Assembly (NCBI RefSeq): GCF_963667135.1
Contig: NZ_OY762974.1
Span: forward strand, 4,105,054 to 4,169,053
DNA: 64,000 bases
Direction of reading: 5' to 3'
Origin: an uncultured Macellibacteroides sp.
Lineage (GTDB): Bacteria > Bacteroidota > Bacteroidia > Bacteroidales > Tannerellaceae
The first letter of the stretch is position 1; each line of letters starts with the position of its first letter. Below, piece after piece: positions 8,844 to 16,844 of this stretch. The notes beneath the pieces are model-generated. The model saw only the letters and a list, made by a program, of their open reading frames with translations, did no database searches and was not told where the DNA came from. A program made the translations under genes and the position numbers.

Positions 8844-9551
8844 TTATAAAGAAGCTTTAGGATTTGTAAAACGCAATCCGGCGTTGTCATGATAAGAAGC
8901 CCATTCTGATACAACAGCACCCTGAGGTCCGGCAATCAGGAAATGGAATGTTTCAATTTTCTTGAGGTTTACCAATTCACCTGCATGTTGTTCTACAAAG
9001 TTCTTGCTTGTTATAAAACCTTTCTGACTATCCGGCAATTTAGGTGCGTTAGGCGTTTCTTCTCCTACAGCCGAAAAATTATAGCACATACCCTTCTGAA
9101 CCATCCACGATTCATACTTGGCAGGATATTTAGTTTTTACGTGAGCATGTTCAGGAATCATCTGGCTGGGAAGCAGATAAATTTCGTGAGCAAAGTATCC
9201 GTGTTCTACATCATTTACCCAAAAGATACCACCCATACCTGTATTCTCGAAATCGCCCAAGCCAAAGTCAGTAACCCACATATCCTTTTCCATAAGAGGG
9301 GTAAACGGAATTCCATAAAACTCGAACATGTCTTTATATGCCTTCATGGCAACTTCTTTGTCAAACTTGCCGTCTTTATAGAAGTCGGCGTTAGTAAATT
9401 TTTTCGCGTAAGTCATTTCCTTATTATTAGTACATACTGAATCTTTACCGCAACAAGTCGAATCTTTTGCATCAGCAGAAGCGTCGCCGGCAGTTTTACC
9501 CGTGCAAGCAACCAATGAACATACAAGTAAGCTCATGGCAAGTGTTTTCAT
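8844..9551 (-). CDS. Cupin-like lipoprotein (sugar-isomerase-like), function unknown
   Basis: From the ATG at 9551 the protein has a lipoprotein signal (MKTLAMSLLVCSLVAC) with the lipidated Cys at residue 16. An in-frame ATG at 9569 would add six residues and is less likely. A short Cys-rich tether (DSTCCGKDSVC) follows. The body, about 200 residues, contains PEHAHVKTKYPAKYESWMV, where H-x-H, Lys and Glu are spaced as in metal-binding cupins of the lyxose-isomerase kind. The end, EWASYHDNAGLRFTNP, also resembles that group. It lies between the NPCBM/propeller gene (31 bp) and the RidA-like gene (51 bp), all on one strand. I infer an outer-surface or periplasmic cupin acting on the same sugar-like compound. 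The cupin assignment is from motif pattern only. Confidence 0.65.
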   Translation of the reverse strand: MKTLAMSLLVCSLVACTGKTAGDASADAKDSTCCGKDSVCTNNKEMTYAKKFTNADFYKDGKFDKEVAMKAYKDMFEFYGIPFTPLMEKDMWVTDFGLGDFENTGMGGIFWVNDVEHGYFAHEIYLLPSQMIPEHAHVKTKYPAKYESWMVQKGMCYNFSAVGEETPNAPKLPDSQKGFITSKNFVEQHAGELVNLKKIETFHFLIAGPQGAVVSEWASYHDNAGLRFTNPKASL

Positions 9552-9602
9552 TTTAAATTCTGTTCTCATTTTGTTTTTAAATGTATTTGTGAATAATTAG
9601 AT

Positions 9603-10700
9603 TCAACACTTTGCTATTCCTTCTATTTCTATCAATAGTTCGTCGCGGCACACATCAGCCCACATATACGAAACAGGAATAGTTAATTTATACGCTTGCA
9701 TCAATTGCTCGGCTTCGTCCACAAATGATTTGTCTTTCAGATAAACCCGCAACATAGAAAGTTCGCCTGTTTTACCAACAAGCTGTGCAATATTCTCCAT
9801 CGTAATTTCAAGTTGTTTGGCTAATCCAATTCCCTTGAGACTCTCCTCACCCCGGATAGCAGCCGTACCTGATATATAGATCAACCCCTTTTCTTTGATT
9901 GTTAAGCGCTTTGCCCGCTCAAATTTGGGAGTAGCCTTTCGGTTATGGCATGCAACAAGAACCTGATCCGAGTAAGCATGAGCCGCAACCTGCAATTTAT
10001 TATCAATCGGACTTGCAGAACAGTCGTCTTGTTTGAAAACTACAGCATCCAGATCGATAACGACACCTCCCCAATGCGCACCAATTCCTGTGGCCGCAGG
10101 GTATCCTTCGGGCCACATTGTCTTTTCATAAAAAGATGCTCGTGCATCATTAAAAGCCTGATAGTTCTGGTATTCGTCACAAAATCCGGTAATCTTTTCA
10201 ATATAATTCCATTGCCTTACAATACTGTTTACAGGAAAGCCTTCTTTAACCAGCAGATCGTTTACCTGAGAGAAAACGTCTGCAGATTGCGCTTCAATAG
10301 TTTTATTGATAAAATCGTCCTGAAATCCTCCGGCAAACAAAAAACGACCTTCCTGATTTTCGAGCACTACATAGGGCAACTCTCCGTTTTCACGATAAGA
10401 AACAACATCTGTTTCGTCTGTCTTATAACTGTGAACCTCCAGAAGCAAAGCTCCACGCAAGGGAGGTTGAGCCACATAACTTACCGAAGGTTGACTTGTT
10501 CCAAAGCAAGTCTTCACCTTATCGCGGATAATGGATCTTCTTTGGTCGTATTCTTCATTTGAAACAGGCATGCCAATAAACACAAGACGAAGAATGTTCT
10601 CGTCTGCAGGTAGCCGAGACAATAATACATCCACCATCTCTGCAAATCCGGCACGTTCAGCAGCACATATTCTATATTTTATTTTATCGCAATAATTCAT
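9603..10700 (-). CDS. RidA/chorismatase-fold (YjgF superfamily) protein
   Basis: The 365-residue protein is about three times the length of RidA. The C-terminal part (about 235-365) is a YjgF-like module: GLIYISGTAAIRGEESLKGI, then LEITMENIAQLV, then MWADVCRDELLIEIEGIA. The last segment resembles the ADVCR-x-DLLVEIEA ending of FkbO/Hyg5-type chorismatases as I recall them. The N-terminal 230 residues form a divergent companion domain without a clear signature; GIGAHWGGVVIDLDAV lies near the domain junction. There is no signal peptide, so it is cytoplasmic. It follows the YVTN/heme gene by 9 bp and precedes the cupin lipoprotein. Chorismate is unlikely to be the substrate in this context; an enamine or enol hydrolase step is a possible role. 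Confidence 0.75.
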   Translation of the reverse strand: MNYCDKIKYRICAAERAGFAEMVDVLLSRLPADENILRLVFIGMPVSNEEYDQRRSIIRDKVKTCFGTSQPSVSYVAQPPLRGALLLEVHSYKTDETDVVSYRENGELPYVVLENQEGRFLFAGGFQDDFINKTIEAQSADVFSQVNDLLVKEGFPVNSIVRQWNYIEKITGFCDEYQNYQAFNDARASFYEKTMWPEGYPAATGIGAHWGGVVIDLDAVVFKQDDCSASPIDNKLQVAAHAYSDQVLVACHNRKATPKFERAKRLTIKEKGLIYISGTAAIRGEESLKGIGLAKQLEITMENIAQLVGKTGELSMLRVYLKDKSFVDEAEQLMQAYKLTIPVSYMWADVCRDELLIEIEGIAKC

Positions 10701-10709
10701 TTTCTGTTC

Positions 10710-12482
10710 TTATAAGGAGTTTACGTACTCCGTTAATGCTTCGATTTCTTTTTTCGACACTTTCTTATCGATTCCGTGCTTTTGCACTTCAAAAACTTCC
10801 TGCATAGTGGCTGCCCGTCCGTTAAACAAATAGGGTGCCGTACGCCATACTTCGATCAGCGTTGGGGTATCCCATCCTTTTTCGAACTCAATGTTCTCGC
10901 CAATTCTATGCATCTTCTGGTCGGTGTAGTAAGGTCCGCTATGGCATTCGCCGCACTGCAGCTTATCAAAAACCTTACGGCCTTCTTTTGCCTTCTCGCT
11001 TAATTCTCCATTTACGAGCAAGGGACTTGGTACGGGACGTAAAGCTTTTAAGTAGGCATCCACACAGACAGCATGTTCTTCTTTTACTTCAAAAAACTGA
11101 ATAAACTTAAACCCGGCCCTAACAGCCCACTCGGCTGTCTCACGTATTCCCGAAATCATACTGGGAGCCGTTACATGCGAATAAAGCATACTCTTGCAGT
11201 TCTTGGAATTTCCTACACCATCGTTCATCAAATCCCAGTTCATTCCATCGGCACGGCCTTCTCCAGGATGACATCCTGTACAAGACTGCCAGCCCTGAAA
11301 GCAATGCGTGGCATCATTAAAGTGCTTTTCGCCGCTGTTTTCCATCGTTTCCTCGCGACCCGGATTCATATCCACAGCTTTAACACTGAGGTTGTCCAAA
11401 TCCACTACATTAAGTATATCGGCAAAATAAGTAGGAATAAGCAGTGTATTACCTTTTAGCAAAAGCAGGCGGGGACCGTTACCTTCAAGTTGTATTCGCT
11501 TGCGCAAACCATACAAAAAATGCAAGTCGTAACTCAGATTTTCTTTATTTGCATAAGCTTCAAACTTCTTCCGCATAGCAGGATGGTCTATCACGCTTAC
11601 TTCATGGGTACCGGAATGGGTAATAAAAAGTCTGGCTTCATTGCAGGCAATACTCCAGACTCCTGCCGCGCCCTTTTCTGGTTCGTCCACCAAAACAGAA
11701 CCCAGGTAAGTTTGTTTAGCCACATCTATTACGCTAAATGCGCTGGTATTCATCCAACCTTGTTGAAGCTGCGACGTAGGAACGGCAAAACGGCCCAGAT
11801 TATGCGATACATACACATACTTTCCGTCGGGAGTAATGCAAATGCCGTTCACAGCATTGCTACCGTTGGCTATCTGAATATCACGCACTTTTTTAAAACT
11901 TTTCATCTCAATAACCGAAACACAGGCTGCAACAACATCCACATCCGCCCGTTGAGCCGGAAGGAAATTGGTTACGAACATGTATTTACCGTCTTTGCTA
12001 ATTACCGCCCCTTTGGGTTCACGCAGTACACGAGTTGTACGTACTACTTTGCGGCTTGCCAGATCTATTTCGGAAACCGTATTCGAAAACTGATTGCATA
12101 CGTAAACATATTTTTTGTCGGCACTCAGCATTGGATAACATGCACCCGATCCAACTGGTATAGAAGATTCTATACGACCGGATTCGAGCAAAAGCACTTG
12201 CAATTTGCCGGTAGACTTAAACGTAGTTACATAGGCTTTGTTGCCATCCACCGTAAGTCCGGTAGGCTCATCATCCAGGGGATACGAACGAACCAGCTTG
12301 CTGCCGTCGGCCGAAAATAAATCCACCCTATTCAGTCCTTTCTGCGATAGCAGCAGCTCCCCCTTGTCTGTCAGCACCATTGCGGTAGAGAAAAACGGAC
12401 GACTACCGGCCATGACGCATAAAGTAAGACAACAAGCCAAACTAATCAGAAAAACTTTTCTTATTAAATATCTCTGTTTCAT
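10710..12482 (-). CDS. Exported YVTN-type beta-propeller with di-heme cytochrome domain
   Basis: The start at 12482 gives 590 residues with a clean signal peptide (KQRYLIRKVFLISLACCLTL) and leaves 10 bp after the iclR stop. A longer frame to 12521 would overlap iclR and add 13 non-signal residues. Residues about 30-375 hold repeated propeller blades of the YVTN/YncE kind (KKYVYVCNQFSNTVSEIDL, GKYMFVTNF, GKYVYVSHN). The C-terminal part has two c-type heme sites, C401-TG-C404-H405 and C510-GE-C513-H514, in a layout like the di-heme peroxidase/MauG superfamily (LFNGRAATMQEV at the end). It should be periplasmic and need CcsBA for maturation. It could be a dehydrogenase, or an electron acceptor for the larger heme protein downstream. 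Substrate unknown. Confidence 0.85.
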   Translation of the reverse strand: MKQRYLIRKVFLISLACCLTLCVMAGSRPFFSTAMVLTDKGELLLSQKGLNRVDLFSADGSKLVRSYPLDDEPTGLTVDGNKAYVTTFKSTGKLQVLLLESGRIESSIPVGSGACYPMLSADKKYVYVCNQFSNTVSEIDLASRKVVRTTRVLREPKGAVISKDGKYMFVTNFLPAQRADVDVVAACVSVIEMKSFKKVRDIQIANGSNAVNGICITPDGKYVYVSHNLGRFAVPTSQLQQGWMNTSAFSVIDVAKQTYLGSVLVDEPEKGAAGVWSIACNEARLFITHSGTHEVSVIDHPAMRKKFEAYANKENLSYDLHFLYGLRKRIQLEGNGPRLLLLKGNTLLIPTYFADILNVVDLDNLSVKAVDMNPGREETMENSGEKHFNDATHCFQGWQSCTGCHPGEGRADGMNWDLMNDGVGNSKNCKSMLYSHVTAPSMISGIRETAEWAVRAGFKFIQFFEVKEEHAVCVDAYLKALRPVPSPLLVNGELSEKAKEGRKVFDKLQCGECHSGPYYTDQKMHRIGENIEFEKGWDTPTLIEVWRTAPYLFNGRAATMQEVFEVQKHGIDKKVSKKEIEALTEYVNSL

Positions 12483-12492
12483 CGTTACTCCA

Positions 12493-13302
12493 TTAAACAT
12501 TCGTAGTACGGATGTACCCAAGTTCTCCCGAAATATTGCGGGCCATATCTTTTATATGCGCTGCCGAAGTACGGATTACCTCTTTCGTAAGACGGTCTTT
12601 CGGTCCCGAAATCCAGATAGCTCCACAGGGATAGCCCGTATAATTAAATATAGGGGCTCCGATACAAATCACACCACCCATTTCTTCTTCGTTATCCATG
12701 GCAATACCTGTTGCACGCACTTTGTCGAGTTCCGCCAGATAAGCATCCCTGGTTGTAATGGTACGGGCATTGTAACGTTCGAACGACATATACGACAGGT
12801 AGCGATCTCTCACTATATTGGGTAGAAAAGCCATAATGGCCTTTCCCGGTGCCGAACAATGAAGTTCGAACGGCTTACCCGGCGAAAGCACAAAACGAAA
12901 TGTATGATTTCCCTGCGCCTGCTCAATAAAAATACCTTTCTCGTTGCCAAGTACTCCGAAACAAGCTGTTTCGCTTACAAGATCGCGCAGATCACGTAAA
13001 CGGGGAACAACAGTTTCGAGCAGATTATGCTCATTAAGCGCCCTGAACCCCAAAGTAAGAAGTTTGCGGGACAACTTATACCGCTTGGCATCCTCGTTAT
13101 ACATAAGATAATCCAGACGAACCAACGTATTGAGAATACGGTAAGCTGTGGTCTGCGAAATATCAAGCGCATCCTTTATGGCCTGCAAGGTATCCCCTTG
13201 AGAACGAAGCGAAAGATATTCCAATACCGCTATCCCTTTTTCGAGATTAGGCACCTTGTAATTATCTTCTCCTTTTTCCATATTTGGATGAGCACTTTCC
13301 AT
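12493..13302 (-). CDS. IclR-family transcriptional regulator
   Basis: The 269-residue protein has an N-terminal winged helix-turn-helix (about 18-80: NLEKGIAVLEYLSLRSQGDT, then ALDISQTTAYRILNTLVRL). The effector-binding domain follows (about 95-260), with the family features GKAIMAFLP, GIAMDNEEEMGGVICIGAPIF and CGAIWISGP. IclR proteins sense small organic acids, sugars or aromatics, usually repressing the adjacent catabolic operon. It is the first gene of the minus-strand cluster, 10 bp ahead of the YVTN/heme gene. It is the obvious local regulator. The inverted repeats just upstream suggest it also controls its own promoter. Confidence 0.92.
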   Translation of the reverse strand: MESAHPNMEKGEDNYKVPNLEKGIAVLEYLSLRSQGDTLQAIKDALDISQTTAYRILNTLVRLDYLMYNEDAKRYKLSRKLLTLGFRALNEHNLLETVVPRLRDLRDLVSETACFGVLGNEKGIFIEQAQGNHTFRFVLSPGKPFELHCSAPGKAIMAFLPNIVRDRYLSYMSFERYNARTITTRDAYLAELDKVRATGIAMDNEEEMGGVICIGAPIFNYTGYPCGAIWISGPKDRLTKEVIRTSAAHIKDMARNISGELGYIRTTNV

Positions 13303-13305
13303 ATT

Positions 13306-13337
13306 TGAAATTATGTTTCAGATTTGAATCAAATATA
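13306..13337 (-). promoter_or_regulatory. Probable iclR operon promoter with overlapping inverted repeats
   Basis: Just upstream of the iclR ATG lie two inverted repeats. One is TGAAA-N5-TTTCA (13306-13320); the other is ATTTGA-N-TCAAAT (13322-13334). On the minus strand TATATTTG (13330-13337) fits the Bacteroidota -7 element TAnnTTTG. It overlaps the second repeat, an arrangement expected for an autoregulated repressor. No good -33 TTTG is visible at the usual distance, so the promoter may be weak or activator-dependent. Confidence 0.45.
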
Positions 13338-13380
13338 AACGCGTAATTCATAAAGACATCAACTTAAGTGTAAAAATAAG

Positions 13381-13983
13381 TTAAGTATGTTTTATAGCAT
13401 ACAGCATCACATTCCCACGCCCAAGGCAAACCAACAAGCCTTCTGTTACAAGCTCATCCAGTTCCTTGAGGGCTTTGTATCTTGTACAGCCTGTAAGTTC
13501 CGAATACATGCGTCGGGAAAGACCAGAGGTAGGATTGTTTTGCAAATAGGCGATTACCCTCTCGCGTCGTTGTTCGGGAGTAAGCGGACTAATTGTCACA
13601 TTTTCTTTACGGGAAAAATGAATATCTCTGAGCTTGGCTGTAAGTGTTTTGGAATTTCTAAAGGTAACATGATGAAAAGAAACCGACTGCGAGCGGATTT
13701 CTTCTGGAGTTTGTACCGGACGACTTTCCAGCGAGAGGGAATAAAACCCGAATCCATCGAGTTCCACATTAAATCCTTCTTTCAACTTATCACTCATCCC
13801 GTCCGAAAACAATTGAAGAGCTCCTTTTAAATCGCCTCGTGTAAAGGTAGAGCCAGCAACGATGGAATCGATAAGCTGGTCGGTCGAGACTGTGCCCCTG
13901 GGTGAAAATCGCGCGTGGAGTGGTTGATCTTCGGTGGCCCCATCGCGACTTGGTGTGCGGTGTAAGGTATATTCTGCGTTCAT
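13381..13983 (-). CDS. HU-like DNA-binding protein with C-terminal winged helix
   Basis: The 200-residue protein begins with a divergent Bacteroidota HU (HU-HIG type) domain. Residues about 10-120 include FSPRGTVSTDQLIDSIVAGS, then DGFGFYSLSLESRPV, then VSFHHVTFRNSKTLTAKL. About 75 C-terminal residues follow (PEQRRERVIAYLQNN, then SRRMYSELTGCTRYKALKELDELVTEGLL, then GRGNVMLYAI). That tail reads as a winged helix-turn-helix, giving two DNA-binding modules in one chain. No signal peptide. It is a single gene, divergent from mutS2. Its leader would contain the palindromic array at 14068-14155 if the promoter at 14169 is used. The role is probably nucleoid-associated or regulatory; the target is unknown. 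Confidence 0.8.
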   Translation of the reverse strand: MNAEYTLHRTPSRDGATEDQPLHARFSPRGTVSTDQLIDSIVAGSTFTRGDLKGALQLFSDGMSDKLKEGFNVELDGFGFYSLSLESRPVQTPEEIRSQSVSFHHVTFRNSKTLTAKLRDIHFSRKENVTISPLTPEQRRERVIAYLQNNPTSGLSRRMYSELTGCTRYKALKELDELVTEGLLVCLGRGNVMLYAIKHT

Positions 13984-14067
13984 TCTATATAAAAATGGTA
14001 TTAGAAAGTAAATAAATCAGATTCAAAGGATACGAAGGTTAGTTATCGTCCAGCTTTACATTATTCC

Positions 14068-14155
14068 GTCCGACGTATGTGACACGAGCGTCCGATATAT
14101 GTCGGACGCTCGTGTCACATACGTCGGACGCTCGGTCAACGATTGTCGGACGGAC
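14068..14155. repeat. Palindromic array of 7-bp blocks with 4-bp spacers (array A)
   Basis: Eight heptamers start every 11 bp at 14068, 14079, 14090, 14101, 14112, 14123, 14134 and 14145. They are GTCCGAC, GTGACAC, GTCCGAT, GTCGGAC, GTGTCAC, GTCGGAC, GGTCAAC and GTCGGAC. Most fit GTNNNAC. The spacers alternate between AT-rich (GTAT, ATAT, ATAC, GATT) and GC-rich (GAGC, GCTC). The first part forms a perfect inverted repeat: 29-nt arms 14067-14095 and 14102-14130, with a 6-nt loop. As RNA it would be a very stable hairpin in the leader of the HU-like gene. Its architecture is shared with the array at 37181-37363. Confidence 0.9.
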
Positions 14156-14168
14156 TAATCTTCGTATG

Positions 14169-14176
14169 CAAAGATA
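14169..14176 (-). promoter_or_regulatory. Probable -7 promoter element for the HU-like gene
   Basis: On the minus strand the sequence reads TATCTTTG, an exact match to the Bacteroidota -7 element TAnnTTTG. No convincing -33 TTTG is present at 19-21 bp. Transcription from here would give a leader of about 180 nt that includes the whole palindromic array. Confidence 0.4.
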
Positions 14177-14351
14177 TTAAAATAGGCGGTAAACAGGGCT
14201 ACTACAAAGCATAAAATTGCATGATAATCCCGAATCCGAATATTTTATGTAATTTTGCCATACCAAAGGGATTACGTGAACAACGGGCATTCTATATCGT
14301 TGTTACTTTCCGGCTGGAAACATAACAGTATAATATAACGTAGCATAAAAG

Positions 14352-16832
14352 GTGATATATCCTCAAAATTTTGAGCAGAAAACAGGCTTCGACAAAGTTC
14401 GTCAGCTTATTAGTGATAAGTGTCTAAGTCCGCTGGGCGTCGAAAGGGTTGCCGACATGGCTTTCGATGCCAGCTTCGACATCGTTACCACCCGACTTAC
14501 TCAAACCGAAGAGTTTGTAAGAATTCTGCACGGAGACAAGGAATTTCCATCTAGTTACTTCTTCGATGTACGCTATTCGCTTAAGCGCATTCGTCCGGAG
14601 GGGACTTATTTGGATGAGAAAGAGCTTTACGACCTGAAACGTTCTCTGCAAACCATAAACGATATTGTACGGTTTTTTCGCCCTACCGGCGGCGATTCCG
14701 AAGAGATTCTCTATCCAGCTCTTACATCACTGGCAGGAGATGTGCTTGTTTTTCCGCAGTTGGTTAGTAAAATAGATGGTATTCTTGATAAATACGGACG
14801 GGTAAAAGACAATGCTTCGCAGATATTGATGCAAATTCGCCGGGAGATGACCCTCACTATGAGCAGTATCTCCAAGAGTCTGCAGTCCATCTTGCGCGCC
14901 GCACAATCCGAAGGCGTAGTGGATAAGGACGTAACTCCCACCATGCGCGACGGGCGATTGGTTATTCCTGTTGCTCCGGGTTTTAAAAGAAAGATTAAGG
15001 GAATTGTACACGACGAATCGGCCAGCGGAAAGACAGTCTTTATTGAGCCAGCCGAAGTAGTAGAAGCCAACAACCGCATACGCGAACTGGAAGGCGACGA
15101 GCGCCGTGAGATTATCCGCATTCTTACCGAGTTTACGAACCTTGTCAGGCCGATGGTTCCCGATATACTCTATTCCTACGAGTTTATGGCCGAGATAGAT
15201 TTTATTCGTGCCAAAGCTCTTTTTGCTGAACAAATAAAGGCGATAAAACCCATTGTGGAAGATAAACAGCAGGTAGACTGGGCGCGTGCTATTCATCCCC
15301 TACTCTATCTTTCGCTGCAAAAGCAACACAAAGAGGTAGTACCGCTGGATATTGAGCTAAATACGGAGAAAAGGATTCTGATTATCTCCGGGCCCAATGC
15401 GGGGGGTAAATCTGTTTGCCTTAAAACTGTAGGTATCTTGCAGTACATGCTGCAGTGCGGGTTGCTTATTCCTATACACGAAAGTTCGCGGACAGGTTTG
15501 TTCGAAAGCATTTTTATAGATATCGGCGACGAACAATCTATCGAAAACGACCTCAGTACCTATAGTTCGCATCTTACAAACATGAAGTATTTTGTGCGCA
15601 ATTGCGACAGCAAAACAATTATACTGATAGACGAATTTGGTAGCGGCACGGAACCTCAAATCGGTGGAGCCATTGCCGAAGCGCTCCTTGATCGCTTTAA
15701 CCGGAACGAAAGCTACGGGGTTATCACTACACACTACCAAAACTTAAAGCATTTTGCCGAAGACACCCCGGGTATTGTAAACGGAGCCATGTTGTACGAC
15801 AGGCATCTGATGCAACCACTTTTTAAGCTTTCAATCGGAAACCCCGGAAGTTCGTTTGCCGTGGAGATTGCCCGTAAAATCGGATTACCGGAGGAAGTAA
15901 TTGCCGAAGCCTCAGCTAAAGTGGGTTCCGACTATATCGATATGGATAAATACCTGCAAGATATTGTGCGCGACAAGCGTTACTGGGAAAGCAAACGACA
16001 GAATATCCGTCAGCAGGAAAAGAAACTGGAAGATATTACCACCCGCTATCAGCAGGATTTAGAGGAGGTAAACAAACAACGAAAAGAAATCATGCGCACT
16101 GCCAGAGCAGAAGCTCAGCGCATCATGTCCGAGGCAAATGCCAAGATAGAGAATACTATCCGCGAAATAAAAGAGGCTCAGGCCGAAAAAGAAAGAACCC
16201 GTATGGCACGAAAGGCGCTCGACGAGTTCAAGGAATCGGTTCTGGCTCAGGATGATGCCAATGATGCCATCGCCATGAAAATGGCCAAGCTAAAGGAAAG
16301 GCAGGATAAGAAAAAACAAAAGCAGCCCGGGCAGCCCCTTGTCAAACCTCAGTTTAACCGCGAGGTGATTGAAACCGGCGACAGCGTAAGGCTGAATGGA
16401 CAGACTACAGCGGGAACTGTGCTCGAAGTAAACGGAAAGCAAGCTACGGTTGCCTTTGGTATGATAAAAAGCACCGTTAAACTGGAACAACTCGAAAAGG
16501 TAAGCAAGAATCAACTAAAGAAGGAGATTCAGAAAAGCACCTTTATTAGTTCGCAGACAGCCGATGATATGCACGAAAAAAAGCTTACCTTCCGGCAGGA
16601 AATTGATGTAAGAGGAATGCGGGGCGACGAAGCGCTGCAGACTGTGGTTTACTTTATTGATGATGCCATTCAGGTAGGTGTTGCCAGAGTACGGATTCTG
16701 CACGGGACAGGCACCGGGGCCCTTAGGCAAATTATCAGAGATTACCTGAAAACTGTACCAGGTGTTCATACATTCCGAGACGAACACGTTCAGTTTGGTG
16801 GAAGTGGTATTACGGTTGTCGAGTTAGAATAA
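14352..16832 (+). CDS. mutS2: MutS2-type DNA-binding ATPase/endonuclease
   Basis: The 826-residue protein starts at a GTG (MIYPQNFEQKTGFDKVRQLI), which matches the usual N-terminus of the family. After the MutS core and clamp region comes the ATPase with Walker A GPNAGGKS (about residue 347), the Walker B stretch IILIDEFGSGTEP, and TTHYQNLKHFAE. A long charged coiled coil follows (about 530-660), then a KOW-like linker. The C-terminal Smr domain has DVRGMRGDEAL and LHGTGTGALRQIIRDYL, the nuclease-associated motif. MutS2 lacks the mismatch-recognition domain of MutS. It acts in suppressing recombination and, in some bacteria, in rescuing collided ribosomes. It is followed 12 bp later by corA. 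Confidence 0.96.
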   Translation: MIYPQNFEQKTGFDKVRQLISDKCLSPLGVERVADMAFDASFDIVTTRLTQTEEFVRILHGDKEFPSSYFFDVRYSLKRIRPEGTYLDEKELYDLKRSLQTINDIVRFFRPTGGDSEEILYPALTSLAGDVLVFPQLVSKIDGILDKYGRVKDNASQILMQIRREMTLTMSSISKSLQSILRAAQSEGVVDKDVTPTMRDGRLVIPVAPGFKRKIKGIVHDESASGKTVFIEPAEVVEANNRIRELEGDERREIIRILTEFTNLVRPMVPDILYSYEFMAEIDFIRAKALFAEQIKAIKPIVEDKQQVDWARAIHPLLYLSLQKQHKEVVPLDIELNTEKRILIISGPNAGGKSVCLKTVGILQYMLQCGLLIPIHESSRTGLFESIFIDIGDEQSIENDLSTYSSHLTNMKYFVRNCDSKTIILIDEFGSGTEPQIGGAIAEALLDRFNRNESYGVITTHYQNLKHFAEDTPGIVNGAMLYDRHLMQPLFKLSIGNPGSSFAVEIARKIGLPEEVIAEASAKVGSDYIDMDKYLQDIVRDKRYWESKRQNIRQQEKKLEDITTRYQQDLEEVNKQRKEIMRTARAEAQRIMSEANAKIENTIREIKEAQAEKERTRMARKALDEFKESVLAQDDANDAIAMKMAKLKERQDKKKQKQPGQPLVKPQFNREVIETGDSVRLNGQTTAGTVLEVNGKQATVAFGMIKSTVKLEQLEKVSKNQLKKEIQKSTFISSQTADDMHEKKLTFRQEIDVRGMRGDEALQTVVYFIDDAIQVGVARVRILHGTGTGALRQIIRDYLKTVPGVHTFRDEHVQFGGSGITVVELE

Positions 16833-16844
16833 ACAGCATAAATT

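Larger units (their letters stand above)
13984..14351. other. Divergent intergenic region between the HU-like gene and mutS2
   Basis: This 368-bp stretch has no credible coding frame. It contains the 11-bp-register palindromic array (14068-14155) and a probable minus-strand -7 element (14169-14176). It also holds a possible plus-strand -7 element TAATTTTG (14250-14257) for mutS2. I see nothing else in it. Confidence 0.7.

Noticed and set aside
9945-10562. Plus-strand open frame opposite the RidA-like gene
   Set aside because: Shadow frame of a supported gene, with no domain and no promoter.
11490-12320. Long plus-strand open frame opposite the YVTN/heme gene
   Set aside because: It is antisense to a well-supported exported heme protein and its product lacks any recognisable domain.
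10710-12521. Start of the YVTN/heme gene at 12521, overlapping iclR
   Set aside because: The first 13 residues do not look like a signal peptide, whereas the ATG at 12482 gives one at once and clears the iclR stop.
14067-14155. CRISPR array or phage attachment site
   Set aside because: Units are 11-22 bp with 4-bp spacers and palindromic, unlike CRISPR repeats and spacers. No cas, integrase or tRNA target is adjacent.
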